Assembly (NCBI RefSeq): GCF_947504145.1
Contig: NZ_CANNGQ010000001.1
Location: 186,001 to 250,000, forward strand
Direction: 5' to 3'
DNA length: 64,000 nt
Source of the DNA: an uncultured Microbulbifer sp.
Lineage (GTDB): Bacteria > Pseudomonadota > Gammaproteobacteria > Pseudomonadales > Cellvibrionaceae
Shown: positions 39,230 to 48,519 of the stretch, piece by piece
Layout: each line of letters starts with the position of its first letter
Position numbering within the stretch: the stretch's first letter is position 1
Position numbers and translations under genes: made by a program
Notes under the pieces: generated by a model
What the model was told of the DNA's origin: nothing
Seen by the model: only the letters and a program-made list of their open reading frames with translations
The model's database searches: none

Positions 39230-40221
39230 TGCGGCTGCAATTACCGTCTTTTTTTCGCGGTGGCCTGGTCTCGCCGTTTGCCCTGAAAAAACTGGGTGTT
39301 CTGGGTATGAACGCGCGCAATGTGCAGTACATTGCGCGCTACAACGACCGCGATAAATACCCCATCGTTGACGATAAGCTCAACACCAAGCGCCAGGCCA
39401 AACGCTACCGTATTCCCGTTCCTGAACTGATCGCTGCGTTCGAAACCCAGCCCAGCCGCAAGCGGGTGATGGAAGTGATCGAGCCGCTGGAAAAATTTGT
39501 GATCAAGCCCGCGCGGGGCTCCGGTGGCAAAGGCATTCTGGTGATTGTGGGGCGCGACGGCGATGAGTATCTGAAGCCTTCGGGCAACAAGGTCACCGCA
39601 CTGGATATCCAGCGCCACGTGAGCAATATCCACAGTGGTCTGTACAGTCTCGGCGGCAAGCCCGATCGGGTGATGATCGAGGCTCTGGTAGATTTCGATC
39701 CGACCTTCGACAAGTATTCCTTTGAAGGCGTGCCGGATATCCGCGTAATCGTATTCCGTGGCTACCCGGTAATGGCTATGTTGCGCTGTTCTACCCACGA
39801 CTCCGATGGCAAGGCCAACCTGCATCAGGGGGCAGTCGGTGTGGGAGTCGATCTCGCCACCGGCAAGGCATCGCATGCGGTGCAGCGGGGAATGCGCGTG
39901 GATATTCACCCGGATACCCAGATGCCATTCTCTGACCTGGAAGTACCGGACTGGCAAGAACTGGTGCGGCTCGCCGCCAGCTGTTATGAAATGACCGGCC
40001 TCGGTTATCTCGGCTGCGACATCGTACTGGACCGCAAGCGCGGCCCGCTGCTACTGGAAGCCAATGCGCGCCCGGGCCTCGCCATCCAGATCGCCAACGG
40101 TGTGGGCCTGCGCACTCGCCTGGAGCATATCGAGCAGATGGATCTGGAGCAGCTGGAAAAAAACGTGGAAGAGCGGGTAGCTTATTCTATGGATTATTTT
40201 GCGGCGAAGCCCTTAGCCTGA
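39229..40221 (+). CDS. ATP-grasp alpha-L-glutamate ligase-like protein
   Basis: A 330-residue RimK-type ATP-grasp protein. KFVIKPARGSGGKGILVIVGRDG is the phosphate-binding loop and DYxGCDIVLDRKRGPLLLEANARPGLAIQIAN is the Mg/ATP site. Family members add glutamate or peptide units to an acceptor not yet defined for this branch. It ends the trio, and a bidirectional terminator follows. It starts with ATG overlapping the preceding stop (TGATG). Confidence 0.85.
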   Translation: MRLQLPSFFRGGLVSPFALKKLGVLGMNARNVQYIARYNDRDKYPIVDDKLNTKRQAKRYRIPVPELIAAFETQPSRKRVMEVIEPLEKFVIKPARGSGGKGILVIVGRDGDEYLKPSGNKVTALDIQRHVSNIHSGLYSLGGKPDRVMIEALVDFDPTFDKYSFEGVPDIRVIVFRGYPVMAMLRCSTHDSDGKANLHQGAVGVGVDLATGKASHAVQRGMRVDIHPDTQMPFSDLEVPDWQELVRLAASCYEMTGLGYLGCDIVLDRKRGPLLLEANARPGLAIQIANGVGLRTRLEHIEQMDLEQLEKNVEERVAYSMDYFAAKPLA

Positions 40222-40291
40222 TTAAACGTCGTAGCTGGAATAAAACATTTCATGTAAATAAAGCCCATTGGCGTCACGAAAAACAGCAAAC

Positions 40292-40330
40292 AAAAAAATG
40301 GCGAGCTTGTTACAGCTCGCCATTTTTTTT
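40292..40330. terminator. bidirectional terminator
   Basis: Seven A, then TGGCGAGCT, loop TGTTAC, AGCTCGCCA and eight T. A strong stem with U-runs on both strands, between the convergent ATP-grasp gene and valS. Confidence 0.92.
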
Positions 40331-40350
40331 GCGCCGAAGGATCGGAGTGG

Positions 40351-43122
40351 TTACAGGTTCTTCAGGGATTCCAGCTGCTCCGCAAAGCGCGCGCGGGCAC
40401 TTTCCAGGTCCGCCATCCGCTGTTTCTCTTTGTTGACCACCGCTTCCGGTGCCTTGTCCACAAAGTTCGGGTTTTGCAGCTTGCCGGCGACCTGTTTCAG
40501 GTCCTTGTCCAGCTTATCCAGCTCTTTCTGCACTCGCGCACTTTCCGCTTCTACGTCGATCAGGCCGGCCATAGGTACCAGCAATTCCAGATCGCCCGCC
40601 AGCGCGGTGGAGGAGGCCGGCGCTTCGGTGCCTTTTTCCAGCCACTCAATGGATTCCAGGCTGGCCAACTTGGTCAGCAGGCTGCGGGTCTGCTTGAGCA
40701 GGCTCTCGTCTTGCTCGGACCCGTTGCGCAGAATCAGCGGGATTTTCTTCGCCGGGGAAATATTCATTTCGCCGCGAATATTCCGCACACCCTCGATCAC
40801 CCCTTTCAGCCAGGCGATAGCCGCTTCGGCATTTTCGTCGATGCGGTGCTCGGTGGCTTCCGGGTAGGGCTGCAACATGATGGTGTCGCCCGCCTTGCCG
40901 GCGAGGTCCTTCACGCGCTGCCAGATTTCTTCGGTGATGTACGGCATCAGCGGGTGTGCCAGGCGCAGGATCGTTTCCAATACGCGGATCAAAGTGCGGC
41001 GGGTGCCTTTCTTGATCGCGTCACTGGCGTTCTCATCCCACAGCACCGGCTTGGACAGTTCCAGGTACCAGCTACAGTATTCGCTCCACACAAAGTCGTA
41101 CAGAGCCTGGGAGGCCAGGTCGAAGCGATAGTTTTCGATGGCTTCTTTTACACTGATCTCGGTGCGTTGCAGCTGGGAGATGATCCAGCGGTCAGCAATG
41201 CTCAGCTCGAAATCTTCACTGCCGTCCTGGCCGCAATCGTGGCCGTCGCAGTTTTGAAGTACGTAGCGGGATGCGTTCCAGATCTTGTTGCAGAAGTTAC
41301 GGAAACCTTCGATACGACCAACATCGAATTTGATATCGCGGCCGGTAGAGGCGAGCGAGTAGTAGGTGTAACGCAGGGCGTCGGTGCCGTAGGCGGCGAG
41401 GCCTTCCGGGAACTCCTTGCGGGTCTGCTTTTCAATTTTTGTCGCGTCTTTGGGGTTCATGAGCCCGTAAGTACGCTTGGTAACCAGGCTCTCCAGATCG
41501 ATACCATCGATCAGGTCGATGGGGTCCAGCACGTTGCCCTTGGACTTGGACATCTTCTGGCCCTGGCCGTCGCGCACCAGGCCGTGTACGTATACGGTTT
41601 TGAAGGGTACTTCTTTCTTGAAGTAGAGGGTCAGCATCATCATGCGTGCGACCCAGAAGAAGATAATGTCAAAGCCGGTGACCAGTACAGAGGTCGGGTG
41701 AAACGCTGCCAGCTCCGGGGTTTCTTCCGGCCAGCCCAGGGTGCCGAAGGTCCACAGACCGGAGGAGAACCAGGTGTCGAGTACATCTTCGTCCTGGCGC
41801 AGTTCGATATCGCCGAGATTGTGTTTCTTGCGCACTTCCTCTTCAGAGCGACCGACGTAAACCTTGCCGTCGTTGTCGTACCAGGCGGGAATACGGTGGC
41901 CCCACCACAGCTGGCGAGAGATACACCAGTCCTGGATGTCGCGCATCCAGGAGAAGTACATGTTCTCGTAGTTTTTTGGCACGAACTCGACGTCGCCGTC
42001 TTCTACTGCCTTGATGGCTTCGTCTGCCAGCGGCTGGGTTTTGACGTACCACTGATCCGTGAGCCAGGGTTCGATCACCACACCACTGCGGTCGCCGCGG
42101 GGGACTTTCAGGGTGTGTGGTTCAATTTTTTCCAGAAGACCCAGTGCGTCGAGATCTTCGACTACCAGTTTGCGCGCGGCAAAGCGCTCCATGCCGCGGT
42201 ATTTTTCCGGCACGTTGTCGTTGAGGTTGGCGTCCTGATCCAGAATGTTGATAATTTCCAGATCGTGGCGCTGCCCCATTTCGTAGTCGTTGAAGTCGTG
42301 CGCGGGGGTGATCTTCACGCAGCCGGTGCCGAATTCCAGGTCCACGTAGTCGTCGGCGATGATCGGAATTTCACGATCCGCCAGCGGCAGCTTGATGGTC
42401 TTTCCGATCAGGTGCTTGTAGCGCTCGTCTTCCGGGTGCACCGCCACGGCGGTATCGCCGAGCATGGTTTCCGGGCGTGTCGTAGCGACCACAAGGTGGC
42501 CGGAGCCGTCGCTGAGCGGATAACGGAAGTGCCACAGGCTGCCCTGTTCTTCTTCGTTCAGCACTTCCAGATCGGAAATGGCGGTGTGCAGTTTCGGATC
42601 CCAGTTCACCAGGCGCTTGCCGCGGTAAATCAGATCGTCTTCGTACAGGCGGATAAACACTTCCTGGACCGCTTCATAGAAACCGTCGTCCATGGTGAAG
42701 CGCTCGCGGGACCAGTCCGGGCTGGCGCCGAGGCGGCGCAGCTGGCGGGTGATATTACCGCCGGACTCTTCCTTCCACTCCCACACCTTCTCGATGAACT
42801 TGTCGCGGCCCAGCTCATGACGATTCTTGCCTTCCGCAGCCAGCAGACGTTCCACCACCATTTGGGTGGCGATACCGGCGTGGTCGGTACCTACCTGCCA
42901 CAGAGTGTTGTCACCCTTCATGCGGTGGTAGCGAATCAGGGCATCCATGATGGACTCCTGGAAGCCGTGACCCATGTGCAGGCTGCCAGTGACGTTGGGC
43001 GGCGGAATCATGATGCTGTAGGGGGCGGCTTCTGTATCGCCGGAGGGCTTGAAATAGCCGTTCTCCTCCCAGGTGTTGTACCACTGCTGTTCGATGGCGT
43101 TGGGCTGGTATGTCTTGTCCAT
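40351..43122 (-). CDS. valS: valyl-tRNA synthetase
   Basis: A 923-residue class Ia synthetase charging tRNA-Val. HMGH is at 49-52, an editing CP1 domain contains [20 protein letters not shown], and KMSKS sits in [14 protein letters not shown]. The C-terminal coiled-coil arm ([22 protein letters not shown]...) binds tRNA. The ATG at 43122 gives [18 protein letters not shown], matching E. coli ValS. It is preceded, 180 bp away, by the small proline-rich gene and, before integration of the island, by holC. Confidence 0.97.
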   Translation of the reverse strand: MDKTYQPNAIEQQWYNTWEENGYFKPSGDTEAAPYSIMIPPPNVTGSLHMGHGFQESIMDALIRYHRMKGDNTLWQVGTDHAGIATQMVVERLLAAEGKNRHELGRDKFIEKVWEWKEESGGNITRQLRRLGASPDWSRERFTMDDGFYEAVQEVFIRLYEDDLIYRGKRLVNWDPKLHTAISDLEVLNEEEQGSLWHFRYPLSDGSGHLVVATTRPETMLGDTAVAVHPEDERYKHLIGKTIKLPLADREIPIIADDYVDLEFGTGCVKITPAHDFNDYEMGQRHDLEIINILDQDANLNDNVPEKYRGMERFAARKLVVEDLDALGLLEKIEPHTLKVPRGDRSGVVIEPWLTDQWYVKTQPLADEAIKAVEDGDVEFVPKNYENMYFSWMRDIQDWCISRQLWWGHRIPAWYDNDGKVYVGRSEEEVRKKHNLGDIELRQDEDVLDTWFSSGLWTFGTLGWPEETPELAAFHPTSVLVTGFDIIFFWVARMMMLTLYFKKEVPFKTVYVHGLVRDGQGQKMSKSKGNVLDPIDLIDGIDLESLVTKRTYGLMNPKDATKIEKQTRKEFPEGLAAYGTDALRYTYYSLASTGRDIKFDVGRIEGFRNFCNKIWNASRYVLQNCDGHDCGQDGSEDFELSIADRWIISQLQRTEISVKEAIENYRFDLASQALYDFVWSEYCSWYLELSKPVLWDENASDAIKKGTRRTLIRVLETILRLAHPLMPYITEEIWQRVKDLAGKAGDTIMLQPYPEATEHRIDENAEAAIAWLKGVIEGVRNIRGEMNISPAKKIPLILRNGSEQDESLLKQTRSLLTKLASLESIEWLEKGTEAPASSTALAGDLELLVPMAGLIDVEAESARVQKELDKLDKDLKQVAGKLQNPNFVDKAPEAVVNKEKQRMADLESARARFAEQLESLKNL

Positions 43123-43302
43123 GCGCGGGGGAATGCCTTGCTTTGTCGGGCCTGGCCGCCCGGTCACGATAGGGACGGGGGGCGCTGGGGGCGGTGAATA
43201 AGAAAAGGGGCGGAATTATACCGCTGGGGGCAGGTGGGGCAAAGGCGAAGGGGCTGCTGGATTGGTAAGCGAGTGGGTAAGTAAGCCGGAAAGCGGCACA
43301 AG

Positions 43303-44235
43303 TCAGTCACTTTCCGGATAGATCTCGTCTACCAGCGCGATAATGTTTGCGCGCAACTGGCGCTCCAGCTCTGGCAGTTGCTCCGCTACCAGCTGTTCAA
43401 TCAGCCGATCCCGCGCACTGGGCTCCTGCACAGCGCTCGTTTCTTCGCGGACGGCACCCTTGAGGTCGGCCGTTTCGCCGTCAACACTGGGCTCAGCGGG
43501 AGTCGGGACCTGGTCGGGAGTGGGCTGGTTGGCCTGCGGAATTTTCTGTTCCGGCTCCTTTGCATGTTCCTGCTCCTGTGTCCGCGGGACCTTGCCGCCG
43601 GTGAGGCGGGCGCGGATATGGGGGGGCAAGAACGGGTTTTCTGTCAGCGCAGTGGGAAGTGGCTTGTGAGCACTTGCTGCAGGTACTGACGGTTGTTTCT
43701 CTGGCTGTTCGGGTGCCTTTACCTTTGCCGGTTCCACACTGGCGGGCTGAGCCGGTTCCTGCACCGTCTTCTTGGGGGCATCAAACAATCCGGGCTGAAA
43801 TTCTTCCGGCAGAGGTGCCTGTTCCTGCTGGCGCTCCTTTTCAGCGACGTTTTGTTGCGGCTCGGGGGCCTGCTGCTCGCGCGGCAGGTTCTGCAGCGGG
43901 CGCAGCAGTTCGCGGTCTGCATCACTGAGCACTGGGGTGTATTCCTCAGCGGGCTCTTCATCCACCGGACTGAACAGGATAGGCAGGTCGGATTCCTGAA
44001 GTGGGCGCGGGGGAGCGATGGGAGGGCGTGCTGGCGTTGGCGTGCCTGTGCGGTTTACCTGACTTTCCTGTCGACTGTCGTTCTGGTCAGCTCCGTGCTC
44101 AGCAACCTTATCCAGCAGGGGGATATCTGCTTCCAGGTCGCTGCCGAGCAGGTCCCGCAGGGAGTTGAGCTCGTCGAGCAACTCGGGTGAGGGCTGGCCG
44201 TTGCGATGTTTTCTGTTTTTCTTGCGACCGGACAT
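43303..44235 (-). CDS. Pro/Gln-rich protein between holC and valS
   Basis: A 310-residue protein, mostly low-complexity Pro/Glu/Gln, with a short structured C-terminus (RDRLIEQLVAEQLPELERQLRANIIALVDEIYPESD). A gene of this kind commonly sits between holC and valS in Pseudomonas. The function is unknown. The ATG at 44235 begins the basic MSGRKKNRKHRNGQ. The uninterrupted holC would have ended 29 nt upstream (TGA at 44265-44267), so the island sits directly in its promoter-proximal side. Confidence 0.7.
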   Translation of the reverse strand: MSGRKKNRKHRNGQPSPELLDELNSLRDLLGSDLEADIPLLDKVAEHGADQNDSRQESQVNRTGTPTPARPPIAPPRPLQESDLPILFSPVDEEPAEEYTPVLSDADRELLRPLQNLPREQQAPEPQQNVAEKERQQEQAPLPEEFQPGLFDAPKKTVQEPAQPASVEPAKVKAPEQPEKQPSVPAASAHKPLPTALTENPFLPPHIRARLTGGKVPRTQEQEHAKEPEQKIPQANQPTPDQVPTPAEPSVDGETADLKGAVREETSAVQEPSARDRLIEQLVAEQLPELERQLRANIIALVDEIYPESD

Positions 44236-44271
44236 GGAGCTGGCTTTTGTTTTTTTGCTTGGGATCAGTTG

Positions 44272-44295
44272 GGTATCTTGTGCGATTGTAACGGA
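44272..44295 (+). repeat. left attachment site
   Basis: GGTATCTTGTGCGATTGTAA then CGGA, identical over 24 bp to 52550-52573. Outside it (44265-44267) lies the remnant TGA that ended holC before integration. Confidence 0.9.
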
Positions 44296-44354
44296 AAGTT
44301 TCCTTGGCCGCCTGTAGGCCCCGTAATACCTCACATCCCGCATGGCTGCTGGCC

Positions 44355-44388
44355 TTGGGTCTGCAAGTGGGTATACACTTGGGTCTAC
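44355..44388 (+). promoter_or_regulatory. candidate integrase arm sites, left
   Basis: TTGGGTCTGC (44355-44364) and TTGGGTCTAC (44379-44388) lie between the left attachment site and the integrase start. The second matches exactly the decamer near the other end (52494-52503), same orientation. These would be arm-type binding sites for the integrase. Confidence 0.45.
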
Positions 44389-44405
44389 AATTAAACAATC
44401 ACTCG

Positions 44406-45713
44406 GTGTTTTACGTGCCACAATACCTGAAGCAGAAGCGGGGTCTCTGGCTGTTCCAGAGGCGTATTCCCAAGGAGCTGCGTCACCTGTACGGTGGCAA
44501 GCCCATGTTAACCAAAAGCCTCGGGACAAGCGACGTCTCAGTCGCCAAAACGATGGCTGCTCGTATGGTTGCTGACATGGATGAGGCTCTGCGTCAGACC
44601 CGTTCTCAGCGCCCCGGTGACAAGTATCGGCACTTTCTAGCGGAGCTGGAACAGCGAGATTCACCAGCGTTGTCTGATCGTGAGGCCATCAATTTGTATG
44701 CCGAGATGGTACAGCGGGGCGGCACAGCGGCAATGGATGCAATCGCTACCAAAACAGTTGGCTATGAGGGTACCCAGTACGGCGTCACTCTGTTGGATGG
44801 CATAGAGCTGTCTCAGAAGCGCGCAGAACTGAAAGGCGCGACACGGAAGGTTATCGGTAATCGTAAGCTCCACGCCAAACAGTTCCTTGAACATCTGTGT
44901 CTGGTGGATATCCCATTGGCGGAGATCAAGCGGTCACAGGTGAATGCTTGGGTTGAGGCTATGGCAAGCGCTGGCGGTAAGAAGGGCACAATTCAGCTCA
45001 AGGTGGGAACCCTGAAGACCATCTTTGATGATGCCCAGCGGCAGCACGATGATCTGACCGTGGCTAACCCCTTCTCACGTGTCGACATCATTGGTAAGGC
45101 GAAGGAAGGCAAGACACCATTCACCGACAGTGAGCTTAAAGCTCTACTTGCGGTCGATGATGACTACTTCACTCGTGCGCTGGCGTTTAGTGGTATGCGT
45201 GGGGGTGAGCTTTGCGCTCTCCGTGGGGCTGACATTAAGACCGACGAAGAGACGGGCATCATGTACTTCGATATAACCAAGTCGAAGACCAGCGCCGGTA
45301 TACGCAAGATTCCTGTGCATCCTTCATTGATTGAGTGGGCATCAAGTAAGGCTGGTGACCCCGGTCTCCTGTATCAGGGTAAAATTAAACCGGATAAGCC
45401 ACAGCGCCCAACTGAGTTCATGAATAGGCGAAAGGAGAGGGCAAGTATTCAGTGCAGCGCTACAACGCATTCTCTGCGTGGACTGTTTGCTACTGGCCTT
45501 GAGCAAGCTGGTGTCCGCTCGGAAACGATAAAGCGTCTGATGGGACATGTGCAGGAAGACCTCGCTTTCAGTGACTACTCAAAAGGTTTGACGCTGCGTG
45601 AGCTTAAGGAGGCGGTTGAAACGCTGTGCGATGCGGGCTGTTATCGGGCGTTTCGCGGTGGCGTATCGAAAGAGGGGGGAGATAACTCCCCGTCTCCTAC
45701 CTCGTCAACTTAG
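44406..45713 (+). CDS. tyrosine-type integrase
   Basis: A 435-residue site-specific recombinase. An N-terminal arm-binding domain (VPQYLKQKRGLWLFQRRIPKELRHLYG, DUF6538-like) and a SAM-like core-binding domain lead to the catalytic domain: Arg265 (SGMRGGEL), His355/Arg358 (HSLRGLF), His381 (LMGHVQED) and the nucleophile Tyr391 (FSDYSKG). The start is taken as GTG at 44406; a TTG at 44304 would place the attachment site inside the gene. It lies 110 bp from the left end and is expected to catalyse integration at holC. Confidence 0.92.
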   Translation: MFYVPQYLKQKRGLWLFQRRIPKELRHLYGGKPMLTKSLGTSDVSVAKTMAARMVADMDEALRQTRSQRPGDKYRHFLAELEQRDSPALSDREAINLYAEMVQRGGTAAMDAIATKTVGYEGTQYGVTLLDGIELSQKRAELKGATRKVIGNRKLHAKQFLEHLCLVDIPLAEIKRSQVNAWVEAMASAGGKKGTIQLKVGTLKTIFDDAQRQHDDLTVANPFSRVDIIGKAKEGKTPFTDSELKALLAVDDDYFTRALAFSGMRGGELCALRGADIKTDEETGIMYFDITKSKTSAGIRKIPVHPSLIEWASSKAGDPGLLYQGKIKPDKPQRPTEFMNRRKERASIQCSATTHSLRGLFATGLEQAGVRSETIKRLMGHVQEDLAFSDYSKGLTLRELKEAVETLCDAGCYRAFRGGVSKEGGDNSPSPTSST

Positions 45714-45928
45714 CGTGTGTGACATAAAGGTGAGCAGTATTTACATCCATCAATTGCTGCTCCAGAGTACAATGCGCGAGCTTTCTCAACGGCGGAAAAG
45801 CAGTTGGAGTGATAGCCCAGGTCAATTTTGTTCTGGTACTGCGGGGGCGTAGGGCAAGTGCCGTCATCCTTGTGCACTTCATGTTCCCCGGTGGACTGGG
45901 GGTTGCGGTTTAGTACGTACCTAATCAT
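45710..45928 (-). CDS. small Cys/His-rich accessory protein
   Basis: A 72-residue protein, YVLNRNPQSTGEHEVHKDDG, a cysteine at 30, LGYHSNCFS, then DGCKYCSPLCHTR at the end. The end contains C-x2-C-x3-CH, a possible metal-binding knuckle. I recognise the general pattern (NPQSTGEHEVHK ... GCKYCxxxCHT) from small proteins found on bacterial integrative elements. The stop overlaps the integrase stop region by four bases on the other strand. The function is unknown. Confidence 0.65.
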   Translation of the reverse strand: MIRYVLNRNPQSTGEHEVHKDDGTCPTPPQYQNKIDLGYHSNCFSAVEKARALYSGAAIDGCKYCSPLCHTR

Positions 45929-46385
45929 GGTTCTGATCTCATATCGGAAACAAAAATATGAGAAGTGGGTATCATGTTGCTACAGTACTAAATGAAACCG
46001 CTTGACGGTGTGTTTCCAGTATAGTTCTATAGCGCCTCGCTAAAGACCGACACCAACCTCTCGCTCGGGTGTCGCTGGCTACGGAGGTGTCCAACCACTT
46101 CCGTCAGCCTTTCAAGTAAAGTTCTCAAAGCTATGAGAACCCCGTTCTAACGAGTTAATACTCTGCGACAAACTATTCTACTGCCAAGCTTGAGCCTGTG
46201 TAAACGTACAGTGTTTCGGTTCCGGAAGTTTCGTTTGATTTCGCGCCAATTTCGACTAGCTGGGCTAATCGTGAAGACGATTGGTTTTTTTCCAGAGTGA
46301 GCGCCGATTGCGCTTGATTCATTATGCGCTTCAAAGGTGGGTGAGGAGCGCTTAGGTCTCACGCTCCCTGTGCGACGAGGTATGC
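45929..46385. other. non-coding stretch with three consecutive hairpins
   Basis: No convincing gene. Hairpin 1: CGACACC/GGTGTCG (46048-46074). Hairpin 2: a 9-bp stem ACGGAGGTG/CACTTCCGT (46081-46104), extended by GGCT/AGCC with one bulge. Hairpin 3: GTTCTCA/TGAGAAC (46121-46140). TTGACG at 46002 may be a -35 box for rightward transcription, but the -10 is weak. This may be a structured RNA, an origin or a transfer or recombination site. Confidence 0.4.
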
Positions 46386-47192
46386 TTAGCGTCGAGCTCT
46401 CGCGGTATTTCGGTATGTCCGAAGGTCTTCTTCTGTGATGTCACCGCTACTTACAAGCTCATAGTGCTTTTCGTGAACGATTCTGACGTGGTCGTCCTGC
46501 ACAGTTAGCTCAAATAAAGCTATTCGAGCATCATCGATGAACTGAGTGGAAATTGCGCGAGTAACTAAAGTAGGAAATTTTTCCTGGCAGCAGTCAATAT
46601 CCTGCTTTGTTTGAACTACCCCTAACTGATCTGACCCGCCTTTCGCTTGCACTGGGATTATGTACTGGCACCCGTCAGGGTCTATCCCAGCGTACAACTC
46701 ATCGATTTCAATCTGCACTCCTCGTCTGACGGTGGTTCGCAAATGGTTTTGGAGGGAGTAGGTTGTGATGCCCAGAAAAATATCGATGAGGCGGTTGTAT
46801 CTCACTTTTGCCAGAAGCGCCTGCTCGTCCGAAAGTGCATATTCGTTGACAATTTCAGGGGTCGCATCTGGAACCTTGATAGTTATCAAGTCGGGGTTGG
46901 GAAGAATTCTATTGATTCGGACCAGTTTGAACTCGTATTTAGCGCGTCCAACCCCTTCAATTACCCACTCCATTTCTTCTGTTTGCAAGTTGAGAATGGA
47001 CTGAGGGAGAGGTTTTCGGTAGCGAAATGAGTAGATTACATCGCCCAAGTTTTTAGGTAGATTAATCCCCAAGTGGTCGGCAGCTCCTTCAATATCGCTT
47101 CGTTCAAAAGCTACCCGCGTGTCCCCATCGGAATAAGAGTCGAAGAAAATCTGTTCTATTAGTTGTTCGTACGCGTTGGCTTTCTTAGACAT
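46386..47192 (-). CDS. putative type II restriction endonuclease
   Basis: A 268-residue protein coupled to the methyltransferase: its start overlaps the methyltransferase stop by 8 bp. A probable PD-(D/E)XK-like site is IEIDELYAGIDPDGCQYIIPVQAKGG (Asp164/Glu165 and Gln182-x-Lys184), with Gln in place of the usual acid. No specific family, such as EcoRII-like, is recognised. The pairing with a C5-methyltransferase makes a restriction function likely. It would cut unmethylated DNA at the methyltransferase site, which cannot be read from the sequence. Confidence 0.6.
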   Translation of the reverse strand: MSKKANAYEQLIEQIFFDSYSDGDTRVAFERSDIEGAADHLGINLPKNLGDVIYSFRYRKPLPQSILNLQTEEMEWVIEGVGRAKYEFKLVRINRILPNPDLITIKVPDATPEIVNEYALSDEQALLAKVRYNRLIDIFLGITTYSLQNHLRTTVRRGVQIEIDELYAGIDPDGCQYIIPVQAKGGSDQLGVVQTKQDIDCCQEKFPTLVTRAISTQFIDDARIALFELTVQDDHVRIVHEKHYELVSSGDITEEDLRTYRNTARARR

Positions 47193-48519
47193 TGGCCTGC
47201 TCTATTTCCTGTTGGGTTCGCTTTTTGGCGCCACTCTTTCTGTCTCGTTTTTGAATTGGTACGGGCACGCCCCAGAATTTCGAGGCGTTCGACATGTCGA
47301 GATGTAGTAGTTTGCTTTCGCCGAGCTCCAGAGTTTCTGTAGGTCTCTCTGCTTTAAAGCTGCCCGCCTCGATGATTTTCCGCCCGATGTGGTAGGCAAG
47401 GGGAGGTGGGACTGCGTTTCCTACCTGTCTTGCGCCATGCCACTTGGTTTCATGAAATCTGAACCAATCAGGGAAGCCGTGCAGGCGAGCCATCTCTCTT
47501 ACTGTGACGCAGCGAGCATACTTATAATGAATCGGCCTCGGGCTTGTGAATGCACCCCGTGCTGAGTCGGTGCCAGCGCGAAGTGTATTGGAAACTCCCT
47601 GCGAAGAGAGTTTGAAGAAGCGGGATATGGGCTCGACAGTACCTTCTTCAGTCGCAGCGAATCTGCGTCGAGAAATGTCCGTATGATCGGTTCTTAGGCT
47701 GCTGGTGAGTATATTCTTTGGCCACCTTCTCTTGTAGCCAAGGCGCCAAGCGTTATCGTGTGTACATCGTGCTAATGCTGAATATCCGCTTGCCCGTTTA
47801 GAGTATTTAAAGCTGACGTTGTCACTGTGAATTAGTTCAGGAAATTCTTCCGCGTCTGGAAGGTCACCCAGGGCCTCTTCACAGGTCACAATTCCTTCCT
47901 GTGACTGCGGGTACTCAGGTAATGAGAGGCCTTTGTTTGCACCAATTAGGAAAAGGCGCTCACGGCTTTGTGGTACCCCGAAATGCTTGGCATTCAATAC
48001 CCTCCACGGCTTCAATACCTGGTACCCAATTGATTCCATTTCACTAATGATCTCTTCGAGAAACTTCTTGTGCTTCCCGACGGTAAGCCCTTTTACATTT
48101 TCAAATAAGAAGTAAGAAGGCTTAAGTTCTTCGACAATGCGTATAAATTCACGGACTAAGCCATTGCGGGGGTCGTCTAACGCTCTTTGCCCAATCATTG
48201 AAAAGCCTTGACAAGGAGCACCACCCGCGACGAGGTTAATTTTCGTATTGGCTTTCAGCCCCGCAGCCTTCCTGATTATTTGCCCAGAGACGGTTTCAAC
48301 GGATTGAGGGAGTACGCTACAGTGTGGAAAATTGTACTTGTGAACACTTGCATGAACTGGGTCAATTTCTACTGCAGCTACCACATCGAAGCCAGCTTGC
48401 TCAAGCCCGAGACTTAGACCTCCAGCCCCCGCAAATAGATCGATAGCAATTGGACGCTTACCCAAAACTTTTCCCCACGCTTTGCCCAAGTAGTCTACGG
48501 AAATAGACTGTATATTCAC
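47185..48519 (-). CDS. C5-cytosine DNA methyltransferase
   Basis: A 444-residue type II methyltransferase. Motif I DLFAGAGGLSLG (27-38), catalytic PCQG with Cys103, ENVKG (140-144), QSRERLFLIG (184-193) and the C-terminal motif X (RQVGNAVPPPLAYHIG) are all in order. The target-recognition domain lies between about 260 and 370 and gives no readable specificity. The start is GTG at 48519; no ATG is available before motif I. Upstream gene of the restriction operon, so methylation would be expressed first. Confidence 0.93.
   Translation of the reverse strand: MNIQSISVDYLGKAWGKVLGKRPIAIDLFAGAGGLSLGLEQAGFDVVAAVEIDPVHASVHKYNFPHCSVLPQSVETVSGQIIRKAAGLKANTKINLVAGGAPCQGFSMIGQRALDDPRNGLVREFIRIVEELKPSYFLFENVKGLTVGKHKKFLEEIISEMESIGYQVLKPWRVLNAKHFGVPQSRERLFLIGANKGLSLPEYPQSQEGIVTCEEALGDLPDAEEFPELIHSDNVSFKYSKRASGYSALARCTHDNAWRLGYKRRWPKNILTSSLRTDHTDISRRRFAATEEGTVEPISRFFKLSSQGVSNTLRAGTDSARGAFTSPRPIHYKYARCVTVREMARLHGFPDWFRFHETKWHGARQVGNAVPPPLAYHIGRKIIEAGSFKAERPTETLELGESKLLHLDMSNASKFWGVPVPIQKRDRKSGAKKRTQQEIEQANV

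Noticed and set aside
40474..43197. Very long open frame on the plus strand opposite valS
   Set aside because: It is a GC-skew shadow: the minus strand encodes a complete ValS with all motifs, and the plus-strand product has no domain pattern.
44272..44295. Attachment site as part of a tRNA gene
   Set aside because: I looked for a tRNA-like fold around both repeats and found none; the repeat is clearly within the holC reading frame.
44304..44405. Longer integrase start at TTG 44304
   Set aside because: It would add 34 residues encoded by the arm-site region, right beside the attachment repeat, and these are unlike any integrase N-terminus; GTG 44406 gives the usual start.
46048..46140. Hairpin cluster as a CRISPR array
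   Set aside because: The three stems have different sequences and there are no regularly spaced direct repeats; no cas genes in the window.
46147..46362. 71-residue basic leftward frame downstream of the restriction gene
   Set aside because: Arg-rich composition with no recognisable pattern and no ribosome site; treated as non-coding.
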